Assembly: GCF_000210075.1 (NCBI RefSeq)
Contig: NC_021017.1
Location: 5,331,336-5,371,691, forward strand
Direction: 5' to 3'
Length of the DNA stretch: 40,356 nucleotides
Origin: Bacteroides xylanisolvens XB1A
Lineage (GTDB): Bacteria; Bacteroidota; Bacteroidia; Bacteroidales; Bacteroidaceae
Positions 1 through 7,950 of this stretch are shown here, in pieces. A program made the position numbers and the translations under genes. The first letter of the stretch is position 1. Each line of letters begins with the position of its first letter. The notes below the pieces were generated by a model that had not been told where the DNA came from, ran no database searches, and worked only from the letters and a program-made list of their open reading frames with translations.

Positions 1-634
1 TGTCCTGCAACTCATTGACACGATTGCAGAGGGCTACAAAATCACCCATATCCAGAATCTGCGAGCCAATATGGAAGTGAAGACCGATAAACTTTACGTT
101 TTTCATCTCTTGTGCTACGTCTATCACCTTGTCCATGTCCTGCATACTGATACCGAATTTGTTTTCTGCCAAACCGGTAGTTATATTGGCATGTGTATGT
201 GCGCCGACATCGGGATTGATACGGAAAGCAACATTAGCAATCTTATTTTGAGCAGCAGCCAATTCATTGATTACTTCCAGTTCGGGGATAGACTCGACAT
301 TGAAACAGAAGATGCCATACTCCAGTCCGAGATTGATTTCCCAATCTGCTTTGCCGACTCCTGCGAAAACAACTTTATCGGCAGGGAATCCGGCACGGAT
401 AGCGGCACGGATTTCTCCGCCGCTCACACAATCGGCTCCCATTCCGCTCTCACGGATAATGGTAAGTACTTTCGGGTTGGCATTGGCTTTAACAGCGTAA
501 TGCACTGAATAATTAGGATATTTGGCAACCTCCTGGTTAATAGCCGACAATGTATCACGCAGCACTTTGGTATCGTAATAATAGAAAGGTGTCTGCAAAG
601 TGCGGAATTTATCGATTGGAAATATTCCCTTCAT
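1..634 (-). CDS. lysA: Diaminopimelate decarboxylase (partial, C-terminus outside window)
   Basis: PLP-dependent enzyme that converts meso-diaminopimelate to L-lysine, the last step of lysine synthesis in the cytoplasm. About 211 N-terminal codons are present, starting at the ATG at 634-632 (MKGIFPIDKFRTLQTPFYYY). The motif HYAVKANANPKVL near residue 45 carries the PLP lysine of the fold-III decarboxylases, and FIGLHFHIGSQI further on is a family block. It lies downstream of lysC on the same strand, behind an intrinsic terminator, so it may be reached only by read-through or from its own promoter. The start and N-terminal barrel are clear; the rest lies beyond base 1. Confidence 0.93.
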   Translation of the reverse strand, partial: MKGIFPIDKFRTLQTPFYYYDTKVLRDTLSAINQEVAKYPNYSVHYAVKANANPKVLTIIRESGMGADCVSGGEIRAAIRAGFPADKVVFAGVGKADWEINLGLEYGIFCFNVESIPELEVINELAAAQNKIANVAFRINPDVGAHTHANITTGLAENKFGISMQDMDKVIDVAQEMKNVKFIGLHFHIGSQILDMGDFVALCNRVNELQD

Positions 635-660
635 AATTCGAAAAACTTGTTTAGTTGGTT

Positions 661-697
661 AAAAAAGAGCGCTTTTATCAGTTCGGTAAAAGCGCTC
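661..697 (-). terminator. Intrinsic terminator between lysC and lysA
   Basis: An 11-bp perfect stem (GAGCGCTTTTA with TAAAAGCGCTC, 667-697, 9-nt loop) is followed on the minus strand by six T (666-661). It sits 15 nt past the lysC stop and 27 nt before the lysA start, so it should limit transcription into lysA. Confidence 0.85.
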
Positions 698-712
698 GTG
701 TTATTTGTGGAT

Positions 713-2032
713 TTATTTGTCGTTGAAAAGCATATCGCTCAACGACTGTAAAGCTACTTTCTTATCGCACTCCCGAATGAGGAAGGAAATATTGTAGTTA
801 CTTCCTCCGAACGAGATCATTCGCACCGGTATATTCCGCATCGCATCAAGAGCTTTCGCTTCAAAACCGACATTTTCCCATTCAAGGTCACCTACAACGC
901 AGATGATACACATCTCTTTATCAACGGTTACAGTTCCGTATTTCTTCAAGTCATCCAGAATCTCGTTAAGATGCTTCGTGTTATCGATTGTTACAGATAC
1001 ACCTACCTCTGAAGTACAGATCATGTCGATAGACGTCTGATAGCTTTCGAAGATTTCGAATACCTTACGCAGGAAACCGTGAGCCAATAACATACGGCTG
1101 GATTTGATCTTGATCGCAGTAATGTTTTCTTTTGCAGCTACTGCCTTGATTTTACCTTTTTCCGTGTCGTTGGAAATCAGTGTGCCCGGAGCTTCCGGAT
1201 CCATTGTGTTCAACAGACGAACAGGGATATTGGCATATTTAGCAGGCTGGATGCAGGTAGGGTGCAGGATTTTTGCACCGAAGTAAGCCAACTCGGCTGC
1301 TTCTTCGAAGTGAAGTTGACGCACCGGAGCGGTCTTGTCAACAATACGCGGGTCGTTATTATGCATACCGTCGATATCTGTCCAAATCTGGATTTCAGAA
1401 GCGTTTACTGCGGCTCCAATCAGAGAAGCAGTATAGTCACTACCACCACGTTGCAGATTGTCTATCTCACCGTAAGCATTGCGGCAGATGAAACCTTGTG
1501 TAATGTAGATTTCTGTATCCGGATAGAGATCGAGCTGTGCGCGCAATTTATCCTTAATATATACAGGATCCGGTTCTGCGTTCTTGTCAGTACGCATGAA
1601 TTCCAAAGCCGGAAGCAACACAGACTTCACGCCACATTCCTGCAGGTAGAAGTTTACCATTGCCGTAGAAATAAGCTCTCCCTGTGCCAAAACCACTTTC
1701 TCTTCGAACAAAGTGAAAAGGTCTTTAGTATAGGAGCGGATGTAGTCGAAGTGGGATTTGACAACTTCAAGACCTTTCTGTTTATATTCCTGGGTTGCAA
1801 AAAGTTCATCAATGTGCTGTTTATATTTTGCTTCCAGCTTATTGATAATCTCGTTGGCACCCTCCGGATTCTTCTTATACAGATAGTCCGAAATTTCCAC
1901 CAATGTGTTTGTTGTTCCTGACATAGCAGAAAGAACAACAATCTTCTGTTCACCATCGGTAATCAATTTGGCTACTTCCTTCATGCGCTGAGCAGAACCT
2001 ACGGAAGTTCCTCCAAACTTTAAAACTTTCAT
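713..2032 (-). CDS. lysC: Aspartate kinase, monofunctional
   Basis: Phosphorylates L-aspartate, the entry step to lysine, threonine, methionine and diaminopimelate. The 439-residue protein opens with the kinase signature KFGGTSVGS (residues 4-12), has the substrate/ATP segment RGGSDYTASLIGAA near residue 195, and ends in two ACT-type regulatory regions (about 300-439) that in this family bind amino-acid effectors. There is no homoserine dehydrogenase fusion; the length fits monofunctional enzymes. It starts 13 nt after the ATPase gene stop, so it is probably co-transcribed with the his genes, and is followed by a terminator before lysA. Feedback by lysine is likely from family knowledge but cannot be read from the sequence. 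Confidence 0.95.
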   Translation of the reverse strand: MKVLKFGGTSVGSAQRMKEVAKLITDGEQKIVVLSAMSGTTNTLVEISDYLYKKNPEGANEIINKLEAKYKQHIDELFATQEYKQKGLEVVKSHFDYIRSYTKDLFTLFEEKVVLAQGELISTAMVNFYLQECGVKSVLLPALEFMRTDKNAEPDPVYIKDKLRAQLDLYPDTEIYITQGFICRNAYGEIDNLQRGGSDYTASLIGAAVNASEIQIWTDIDGMHNNDPRIVDKTAPVRQLHFEEAAELAYFGAKILHPTCIQPAKYANIPVRLLNTMDPEAPGTLISNDTEKGKIKAVAAKENITAIKIKSSRMLLAHGFLRKVFEIFESYQTSIDMICTSEVGVSVTIDNTKHLNEILDDLKKYGTVTVDKEMCIICVVGDLEWENVGFEAKALDAMRNIPVRMISFGGSNYNISFLIRECDKKVALQSLSDMLFNDK

Positions 2033-2045
2033 TTTCGTTACTGTT

Positions 2046-2774
2046 TTAGTTATCTATATTTAAATCTATTTCTATTGTTCTCTGTCTGGGCATGTATTCG
2101 GCTGTCACATCTACAATCTGATGGTCGGCGCAACGATATACCCTGCCCGGATACTCTTTCAGCAATTGCAAATTGTGCGTCGTCATCACTACGGATGAAC
2201 CGGATTCACAGATATTGTGCAACAATTCTACAATGGCCTTACCGGTCTCTACGTCCAGATTTCCGGTCGGTTCATCCGCTAGAATAATAGCAGGAGAATT
2301 GAGTACGGCACGTGCAATCACAATGCGCTGTTGCTCGCCACCGGAAAGCTCGTTCGGGAGCTTATAACCTTTGTTGGACATTCCCACCAGCTGAAGCACT
2401 TCTTCAATACGATCTTGGATTTCCTGTTTGTTTTTCCAGCCTGTGGCACGAAGTACAAATTCCAGATTATTGTATACAGTACGGTCTGTGAGCAACTGAA
2501 AATCCTGAAAGACAATGCCTAATTTCCGACGCAGTTGCGGGATATGCTTACGTTTGATAGAACGCATGTTATAACCCAACACTTCCGCTTCACCGTCAAT
2601 TACGTCCAGTTCGCCATACAGAGTCTTGAGCAAACTCGTTTTTCCCGAGCCTACTTTTCCGATCAAATAGACGAACTCTCCTTTGTGCAGCTCCAGATTT
2701 ACATCGCTTAATACACAGAGTTCCTGTTGATGGATTTCTACGTTCTTATATTGAATCAACGCCTCGTCATCCAT
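2046..2774 (-). CDS. ftsE: FtsE-type ABC transporter ATP-binding protein
   Basis: Cytoplasmic ATPase subunit of an ABC complex. The 242 residues show Walker A (GKVGSGKTS, near 40), a Q-loop (FQDFQLL), the signature LSGGEQQR, Walker B (IILADEPTG) and the switch histidine (TTHN). The fold and closeness to the LolD/FtsE group indicate FtsE, which with FtsX activates peptidoglycan hydrolases at division. No permease gene lies next to it, so the FtsX partner must be encoded elsewhere. It sits 42 nt after hisIE and 13 nt before lysC. FtsE is the best call; another MacB/LolD-type ATPase is the main alternative. Confidence 0.82.
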   Translation of the reverse strand: MDDEALIQYKNVEIHQQELCVLSDVNLELHKGEFVYLIGKVGSGKTSLLKTLYGELDVIDGEAEVLGYNMRSIKRKHIPQLRRKLGIVFQDFQLLTDRTVYNNLEFVLRATGWKNKQEIQDRIEEVLQLVGMSNKGYKLPNELSGGEQQRIVIARAVLNSPAIILADEPTGNLDVETGKAIVELLHNICESGSSVVMTTHNLQLLKEYPGRVYRCADHQIVDVTAEYMPRQRTIEIDLNIDN

Positions 2775-2816
2775 ACTGACTCCCGTTTTAATTTTTAATT
2801 ATTAAATTTTAATTGT

Positions 2817-3428
2817 TTAATGCTTCTTCCATGTACTGCTGTGTCTTTCCTGCAATTCACGTGCAAGGTCTTCGAGACGATAGCCTTTTGAAGTAAGCAA
2901 TACAATCATGTGATAAATAAGGTCGGCTCCTTCGTAAATCAAACGTTCGTCAGTACCGTTTGTTGCTTCGATTACTGTTTCTACAGCTTCTTCACCTACT
3001 TTTTGAGCTATTTTATTGATTCCCGACTCAAACAGACTGGTAGTATAAGAGCCTTCGGGCATTTCTTCATGACGTTTGTCAATGAAATCTTGCAATGCTT
3101 TCAGGAACATAACCGGTTCTTCGTTTTTCTCACCCCAACAAGTATCTGTACCAGTATGGCACACGGGACCTACCGGGTTTACCTGAATCAGTAGTGTATC
3201 ATTGTCGCAATCGGCCTTTATAGATACCACATGAAGGAAGTTACCGCTTTCTTCACCTTTTGTCCACAAACGATTCTTGGTACGGCTAAAGAATGTAACT
3301 TTTCCGGTTTCTACCGTTTTATCATAAGCTTCTTTATTCATGAAGCCCAGCATCAAGACTTTACGTGTCTCGTTGTCCTGTATGATAGCCGGAACGAGTC
3401 CGTTCATTTTATCGAAATCCAATTCCAT
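2817..3428 (-). CDS. hisIE: Bifunctional phosphoribosyl-AMP cyclohydrolase / phosphoribosyl-ATP pyrophosphatase
   Basis: Carries out steps 2 and 3 of histidine synthesis. The HisI part (about 1-105) has the metal-binding aspartates in DCDNDT and the cysteines in CHTGTDTC. The HisE part (about 108-203) has the helical block KVGEEAVETVIEATNG and ends in an LYHMIVLL-type helix. The length of 203 residues is normal for the fused enzyme. The ATG at 3428 is preceded by a 192-nt gap after hisF that contains several small hairpins, so translation of hisIE may depend on its own ribosome entry. Confidence 0.95.
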   Translation of the reverse strand: MELDFDKMNGLVPAIIQDNETRKVLMLGFMNKEAYDKTVETGKVTFFSRTKNRLWTKGEESGNFLHVVSIKADCDNDTLLIQVNPVGPVCHTGTDTCWGEKNEEPVMFLKALQDFIDKRHEEMPEGSYTTSLFESGINKIAQKVGEEAVETVIEATNGTDERLIYEGADLIYHMIVLLTSKGYRLEDLARELQERHSSTWKKH

Positions 3429-3546
3429 TTTTATATAAGTTCTAATTACTATTCCAATTTACAATTATGATCTATTCGCCTATGGAGTTTTTTTTGCAAA
3501 TATCTTATTCTATTTATCTAAATAGATTATTCATCAGCATGGAAAC

Positions 3547-3644
3547 CCGGCCGGGGTGCCTCACCCCCTGATGGTAATTCCTTCGCCGCAGCCTAAAGGC
3601 TAATTTTTGCTACGCAGCAATTACCTAGTGGTAATTCCTTCGCC
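3547..3644. repeat. Hairpin-rich element with duplicated hisF 3' end
   Basis: The 16-mer tggtaattccttcgcc occurs in the last codons of hisF (3629-3644) and again 57 bp away in the intergenic DNA (3572-3587). Between and beside the copies are three short palindromes: TTGCTACGCAGCAA (3607-3620, directly beside the hisF stop), GCCTAAAGGC (3591-3600) and GGGGTGCCTCACCCC (3553-3567), followed by CCGGCCGG (3547-3554). None has a U tract typical of a terminator on the sense strand. It looks like a REP-like or mRNA-processing element joined to the end of hisF. Confidence 0.6.
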
Positions 3645-4373
3645 ACAAAGATACGATTTTAATTCGGGAATTTTAATTTCTCCGAAGTGAAAAACGCTGG
3701 CAGCCAATGCAGCATCTGCCTTTCCTTGTGAAAAGACATCGCGGAAATGCTCTTTACAGCCCGCACCTCCCGAAGCAATGATAGGAATGGAAAGCTGATC
3801 CGCCAAAGCGGCAAGTGCATCATTTGCATAACCGGCCTTTACACCATCGTGATTCATGCTTGTGAAGAGAATCTCTCCTGCTCCGCGTTCCTGGGCCTCT
3901 TTTGTCCACTCGAACAGGTCTTTATCTGTTTCGATACGTCCTCCATTCAAGTAACATTTCCAACCATTTTCGGCTTGTTTGGCATCTACTGCCAACACAC
4001 AAACCTGCGAACCGAAATTCTTTGCAATCTCGTCAATCAATTGAGGATTACGGATAGCGGAAGAATTGATAGAGATCTTATCCGCCCCTGCATTCAACAG
4101 GCGGTCCACATCACTTAATTCGTTGATTCCGCCACCTACCGTAAATGGGATATTGATATTAGCAGCAATCCGTTTTACCAATTCCGTAAAAGTCTTACGT
4201 CCTTCATGACTTGCAGTAATATCCAGGAAAACAAGTTCATCTGCTCCTTGTTCACTGTAAGCGCGGCCTAACTCTACCGGATCACCGGCTTGGCGCAAAT
4301 TGACAAAATTCGTTCCTTTCACGGTTTGTCCGTCTTTTATATCCAGACAAGGTACTATTCTTTTTGCTAACAC
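3621..4373 (-). CDS. hisF: Imidazole glycerol phosphate synthase, cyclase subunit
   Basis: Cyclase half of the HisF-HisH glutamine amidotransferase; it forms imidazole glycerol phosphate and AICAR. It is a 250-residue TIM barrel with the catalytic aspartates in PCLDIKDG (residue 11) and VLAVDAK (near 130), and phosphate-binding loops GGGI and ASGGAG. The start is GTG (4373-4371), reading MLAKRIVPCLD; no better in-frame ATG lies upstream. The last codons (CGEGITTR) fall inside a repeated DNA segment, but the protein length matches the family. It is 124 nt downstream of hisA; its HisH partner lies two genes upstream. Confidence 0.95.
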   Translation of the reverse strand: MLAKRIVPCLDIKDGQTVKGTNFVNLRQAGDPVELGRAYSEQGADELVFLDITASHEGRKTFTELVKRIAANINIPFTVGGGINELSDVDRLLNAGADKISINSSAIRNPQLIDEIAKNFGSQVCVLAVDAKQAENGWKCYLNGGRIETDKDLFEWTKEAQERGAGEILFTSMNHDGVKAGYANDALAALADQLSIPIIASGGAGCKEHFRDVFSQGKADAALAASVFHFGEIKIPELKSYLCGEGITTR

Positions 4374-4497
4374 AATCCTACTTTTATTTATTGTTCAACA
4401 ATTTATAATCTATATCCCTGAAGTTTGATTCTTTGTTTCCTCTTATAATAAGGTAGCCATTTATAATATAAACAGCCATTTCATTCTGGTACGCTAA

Positions 4498-5217
4498 TTA
4501 TAAAAAGATTCTCAAATCTTTTAAGGTGATATGTCCTTCGTATAATGCCTTACCGAAAATAACTCCGGGAACACCAGCTTCATCCAAAGCAACAATATCA
4601 TCCACCTTACTCACCCCGCCACTAGCCATCAGATAGAGGTCAGGGAATTTTGCCAGCATCTCCTTATATAAATCAATAGAAGGCCCACTCAACATTCCGT
4701 CACAGCTAATATCCGTACAGATTACTTTGCGTATACCTTTATCCATATAATTTTCAAGAAATGGAAAAAGCTCACAGGCACTTTCGTCTTTCCAACCGTT
4801 GACGGCTATCTTATGATCTTTTACATCTGCCCCCAAAATGATTTTTTCACTGCCATATATTTCCAGCCAATGACAGAACAATTCCGGGTCTTTCACCGCA
4901 ATGCTTCCACCTGTAACCATCTGTGCTCCACTCTCAAAAGCAATTTTCAAATCTTCATCACTCTTTACTCCACCACCAAAATCGATAACGAGAGAAGTGT
5001 GCGCAGCAATCCGTTCCAACACCCGATAATTGACTACATGATGAGAAGCAGCACCGTCCAGATCTACTACATGAAGCCTGCGAACACCGTTCGCTTCAAA
5101 CTCCTTGGCAACTTCCACCGGATTTTCGTTATATACTTTCTTACTGTCGTAATCTCCCTGGGAAAGACGTACGCACTTTCCGTCAATAATATCAATGGCT
5201 GGAATAATTTCTATCAT
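4498..5217 (-). CDS. hisA: ProFAR isomerase (1-(5-phosphoribosyl)-5-[(5-phosphoribosylamino)methylideneamino]imidazole-4-carboxamide isomerase)
   Basis: Performs the Amadori rearrangement before HisF/HisH in histidine synthesis. It is a 239-residue TIM barrel with the catalytic aspartate in IPAIDIIDGKCVRL (residue 8), the second aspartate in GADVKDHKIAVNGW (near 129), and phosphate loops GGGVKS and ASGGVS. It is a clear paralogue of HisF but has the HisA hallmark VRLSQGDY. The 120-nt stretch upstream of its ATG is almost entirely a 22-bp repeat array that begins at the hisH stop. Confidence 0.95.
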   Translation of the reverse strand: MIEIIPAIDIIDGKCVRLSQGDYDSKKVYNENPVEVAKEFEANGVRRLHVVDLDGAASHHVVNYRVLERIAAHTSLVIDFGGGVKSDEDLKIAFESGAQMVTGGSIAVKDPELFCHWLEIYGSEKIILGADVKDHKIAVNGWKDESACELFPFLENYMDKGIRKVICTDISCDGMLSGPSIDLYKEMLAKFPDLYLMASGGVSKVDDIVALDEAGVPGVIFGKALYEGHITLKDLRIFL

Positions 5218-5237
5218 CTATTATTTATTTGCTAAAA

Positions 5238-5340
5238 GTTTATTATAAACGATGAACGAGTTTATTATAAACGATGAACGAGTTTATTATAAATTATGAT
5301 GGAGTTTATTATAAACGGCAACATAGTTTATTATAGATTC
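5238..5340. repeat. 22-bp-period array of the palindrome GTTTATTATAAAC
   Basis: Units begin at 5238, 5260, 5282, 5304 and (partial) 5326, exactly 22 bp apart. Each starts with the 13-bp quasi-palindrome GTTTATTATAAAC (stem GTTTA/TAAAC), with a one-base variant in unit 3, followed by a 9-bp spacer (gatgaacga twice, then different ones). The fifth, partial unit contains the hisH stop codon (5331-5333). The array fills the leader of hisA. The same core at the same period recurs at 22267-22301. Confidence 0.85.
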
Positions 5341-5921
5341 AAAAAGTTTGTCAGAATCTTTTCTCCCGTCTTACCGCTTTTCTCCGGATGGAACTGGGTA
5401 GCATAAAAGTTATCTTTATGCAATGCAGCACTAAACGGGTGAATATAATCAGTTGTAGCAGCAGTAAAGTCACAGACAGGCACATAAAAGCTATGTACAA
5501 AATAGACAAACTCTTCTTCGGTGAATCCTTCAAACAATTTGCTATTCGTTTTTCCAATGGTATTCCATCCCATGTGCGGCACTTTATCCTCATGTTTCTG
5601 CGGAACAAAACGCTTCACGTCCACATCAAAGATATTCAAACAATCGACCTCCCCTTCTTCAGAATGCCGGCACATCAACTGCATACCGAGACAAATTCCA
5701 AATACAGGCTGACGGAGATTTTTTATCAGTTCGTCCAGCCCCGTTGCTTTCAAGTGGTTCATGGTAGTTTCCGCCTCTCCCACTCCGGGGAAAATAACTT
5801 TATCTGCCGATTGGAGTTCTTCTTTATCAGCAGTAATCACCGCTTCCACACCCAACCGCTTCAAAGCATAATCCACAGAACGAATATTGCCGGCATTGTA
5901 TTTTACAACTGCTACTTTCAT
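5331..5921 (-). CDS. hisH: Imidazole glycerol phosphate synthase, glutamine amidotransferase subunit
   Basis: Hydrolyses glutamine and channels ammonia to HisF. The 196-residue class I amidotransferase has the nucleophile elbow FGICLGMQLM (cysteine near 77) and the catalytic His-Glu pair in TQFHPEKSG near the C-terminus. The ATG overlaps the purU stop by one base (TGATG), which suggests translational coupling. Its 3' end (NFLNL and TAA) lies in the first unit of a 22-bp array, so the stop codon and the array core share sequence. Confidence 0.95.
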   Translation of the reverse strand: MKVAVVKYNAGNIRSVDYALKRLGVEAVITADKEELQSADKVIFPGVGEAETTMNHLKATGLDELIKNLRQPVFGICLGMQLMCRHSEEGEVDCLNIFDVDVKRFVPQKHEDKVPHMGWNTIGKTNSKLFEGFTEEEFVYFVHSFYVPVCDFTAATTDYIHPFSAALHKDNFYATQFHPEKSGKTGEKILTNFLNL

Positions 5922-6778
5922 CAGCTAAATATTACTGTTTTATTTTTATAAGCCAAAACTTTACGTTCGATGTGCTTCTGTACTGCACGTGAAAGAACGA
6001 TTTTTTCCAAATCCTTTCCTTTATTTACAAGGTCTTCAATAGCGTCTTTATGAGTAATGCGCACTACGTCCTGTTCAATAATCGGTCCTGCATCCAGTTC
6101 AGTCGTTACATAGTGACTGGTTGCACCGATAATCTTCACACCTCTCTGGAATGCCGCATGATAAGGCTTCGCTCCTACAAACGCAGGAAGGAAAGAGTGA
6201 TGTATATTAATAATCTTATTCGGATAAGCATTAATCATCTGCTCGGAAATTACCTGCATATAGCGCGCCAATACAATAAATGTAATATTATGCTTGGCAA
6301 GCAGTTCCATCTCCTTACGCTCCTGCTCTTCTTTCGTCTCTTTTGTGATAGGAAACAGATAAAAAGGAATTCCGAACCGCTCTGCTACATGCTGCAAATC
6401 CGGATGGTTACTTATAATAAGAGGTATTTCTACATTCCATTCTCCGGCTGTATATCGTGCCAATATATCGAAAAGACAGTGTGACAGCTTGGAAACGAAA
6501 ATAGCCATACGTGGTTTTACATCAGAGAAATAAAGGCGAAAATCCATTTCATATTTTTGCCCGTAGAGAGTTCTGAAATAATCTTCAATTTTCTCCTGCG
6601 GAACCAGAAAGTCTTTCAGTTCCCATTCAATACGCATGAAGAATATGTTCTCTACATGATCTACATATTGATCCAGATAGATAATATTTCCTTTGTTTAC
6701 CGTAATAAAGTCTGTCACTTCCGCAAGGATTCCCGGTTTGTCGGGACAGTGCAATAACAGTTTGGCTGTTGTCATCAT
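5921..6778 (-). CDS. purU: Formyltetrahydrofolate deformylase
   Basis: Hydrolyses 10-formyl-THF to formate and THF, balancing one-carbon pools. It has 285 residues: an N-terminal ACT domain (about 1-85, starting KLLLHCPDKPGILAEV) and a formyltransferase-fold domain with INIHHSFLPAFVGAKPY and GATSHYVTTELDAGPII, which carry the catalytic Asn, His and Asp. Two ATGs (6778 and 6775) are possible. It is the first gene of the his operon. TAnnTTTG-like boxes lie upstream on the minus strand (6864-6857 and 6845-6838), but neither has a good TTTG box at the right distance, so the operon promoter is uncertain. No histidine-rich leader peptide is visible. Confidence 0.94.
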   Translation of the reverse strand: MMTTAKLLLHCPDKPGILAEVTDFITVNKGNIIYLDQYVDHVENIFFMRIEWELKDFLVPQEKIEDYFRTLYGQKYEMDFRLYFSDVKPRMAIFVSKLSHCLFDILARYTAGEWNVEIPLIISNHPDLQHVAERFGIPFYLFPITKETKEEQERKEMELLAKHNITFIVLARYMQVISEQMINAYPNKIINIHHSFLPAFVGAKPYHAAFQRGVKIIGATSHYVTTELDAGPIIEQDVVRITHKDAIEDLVNKGKDLEKIVLSRAVQKHIERKVLAYKNKTVIFS

Positions 6779-6962
6779 TCTTTTTACTAATTAACGATTC
6801 TAGGCGGATAATTTTCCACCTTTCTTATTTTAGTCCGCAAAAATAACGATTTATTGCAAAATTACGAATTATTCAAGCAGAAAGTTGATATAAAAACGGT
6901 GATTTCTTACAGATAGAAAGATATCGGGAGCTATTTTCTATGAATAGAATGACAAACTTCAG

Positions 6963-7050
6963 GATAGTGACGCTATTGACTTCGGATAGTGACGCTATCC
7001 TATCGTGATGGCGTCACTATAACAATCGGATAGCGTCACTATCCGAAGAG
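6963..7050. repeat. 22-bp-period array of the palindrome GATAGTGACGCTATC
   Basis: Four units start at 6963, 6985, 7007 and 7029, exactly 22 bp apart. Units 1-2 carry GATAGTGACGCTATC (stem GATAG/CTATC, centre TGACG); units 3-4 carry the inverted centre (GATGGCGTCACTATA, GATAGCGTCACTATC). As a result units 2 and 4 form a perfect 21-bp inverted repeat (6980-7000 with 7028-7048). It lies between the divergent purU and tRNA transcription units. I see no gene in the rest of 6779-7144, only A/T-rich DNA. Confidence 0.85.
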
Positions 7051-7144
7051 AAAAAAAACAATATTTTTTTCATTACAAAAGTACTCAAAATGAGACACTA
7101 AGCATTTTTATCGTTTTTTCTTGAAAAAAACTTTTCTCAAAACG

Positions 7145-7175
7145 CTTGCAGATTTACAAAAAACAACTACCTTTG
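7145..7175 (+). promoter_or_regulatory. Bacteroides-type promoter of the tRNA-Asp pair
   Basis: A perfect -7 box TACCTTTG (7168-7175) is preceded 19 bp upstream by CTTG (7145-7148), a near match to the -33 TTTG box. The expected start is about 40 bp before the first tRNA. Confidence 0.65.
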
Positions 7176-7218
7176 CACCCGCAATCGAGAGAGATGCAGA
7201 TTAATAAATTGAAATTCT

Positions 7219-7292
7219 GGTGCGTTAGTTCAGTTGGTTAGAATACATGCCTGTCACGCATGGGGTCACGGGTTCGAGTCCCGTACGCACCG
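7219..7292 (+). tRNA. tRNA-Asp (anticodon GTC), copy 1
   Basis: A 74-nt cloverleaf. The acceptor stem GGTGCGT pairs with ACGCACC, the discriminator is G, the D arm is GTTCAGTTGGTTAGAAT, and the anticodon stem CATGC/GCATG encloses CTGTCAC with anticodon GTC. The T arm is ACGGGTTCGAGTCCCGT. The 3' CCA is not encoded, as is usual in Bacteroides. Confidence 0.97.
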
Positions 7293-7347
7293 CTTCTTTC
7301 ATTAAGAAGTAAAAGAGAATAGAAATGAGTTAATCCAATTAAAATTT

Positions 7348-7421
7348 GGTGCGTTAGTTCAGTTGGTTAGAATACATGCCTGTCACGCATGGGGTCACGG
7401 GTTCGAGTCCCGTACGCACCG
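7348..7421 (+). tRNA. tRNA-Asp (anticodon GTC), copy 2
   Basis: Identical in sequence to the copy 129 bp upstream, with the same few 3' flanking bases (cttctt), so it arose by recent tandem duplication or is kept identical by gene conversion. It is transcribed with copy 1 and followed by an intrinsic terminator. Confidence 0.97.
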
Positions 7422-7450
7422 CTTCTTAAGAAAGCGAAACAAAGAAAAAG

Positions 7451-7482
7451 CTCTGTAATTCAATGATTACAGAGTTTTTTTT
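7451..7482 (+). terminator. Intrinsic terminator of the tRNA-Asp operon
   Basis: The 9-bp stem CTCTGTAAT/ATTACAGAG (7451-7474) with a 6-nt loop is followed by eight T (7475-7482). Confidence 0.9.
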
Positions 7483-7527
7483 ATTTCACTTTTCTACTTT
7501 GTACACAGTTGGCTATCTAGCCGGAAA

Positions 7528-7833
7528 TCATATTCTCGAAGCTAACTTCAAGGTTTTCAAATCATAGATTAAGATTTCATCCTTATCTGTTTTGTCATAC
7601 TTGTTATTATTGTTTGTATCATAATAACCTGCGACGACAAGTTTACCTGTTTGTGTATTGACAGTCCCAGTACGGACAAAAATTTATCTTCCGTTAATTG
7701 AGTCATTTCTTTTCCGAGCGTATCGCACTCCTCCATAAGGTATTGTACCTTCCAATTCATTTTTCCTGAATGGAAAAGTTATAGTTTTTACTTCACGCCC
7801 TTCATCATTGCTCTTTGAATGATAAAAAGTTTC
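7528..7833 (-). pseudogene. Decayed 3' remnant of an unidentified gene
   Basis: One minus-strand frame reads as sensible protein from 7833 to a TGA at 7530-7528 but is broken by an in-frame TAA (7686-7684) and blocked upstream by TAG (7836-7834). Pieces read EGREVKTITFPFRKNELEG, then after the stop IFVRTGTVNTQTGKLVVAG and YYDTNNNNKYDKTDKDEI. The Asp/Asn-rich loop resembles a calcium-binding loop, and the whole resembles the C-terminus of a Bacteroides exported or lipoprotein beta-rich protein. I cannot name the family. No start codon, signal peptide or 5' half remains. Confidence 0.5.
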
Positions 7834-7950
7834 CTATTGTAAACTGAATAATCATATTTTAATTGTATTATTCGATATTTTACCACAATTACTACTACAA
7901 AAGTCAATTAAATATCACACCTTTGTACTCACTAAAAATTAGAATCATAT

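Noticed and set aside
1262..1921. 219-codon open frame antisense to lysC
   Set aside because: It is a shadow of lysC with cysteine-rich, unnatural composition and no start signal.
6838..6864. Two minus-strand TAnnTTTG boxes as the his operon promoter
   Set aside because: Neither has a TTTG box at 19-21 bp, so I did not list them as a promoter.
6980..7048. Perfect 21-bp inverted repeat (6980-7000 with 7028-7048) resembling an invertible promoter switch
   Set aside because: The arms are units 2 and 4 of the 22-bp array, the enclosed segment is only 27 bp, and no recombinase gene is near.
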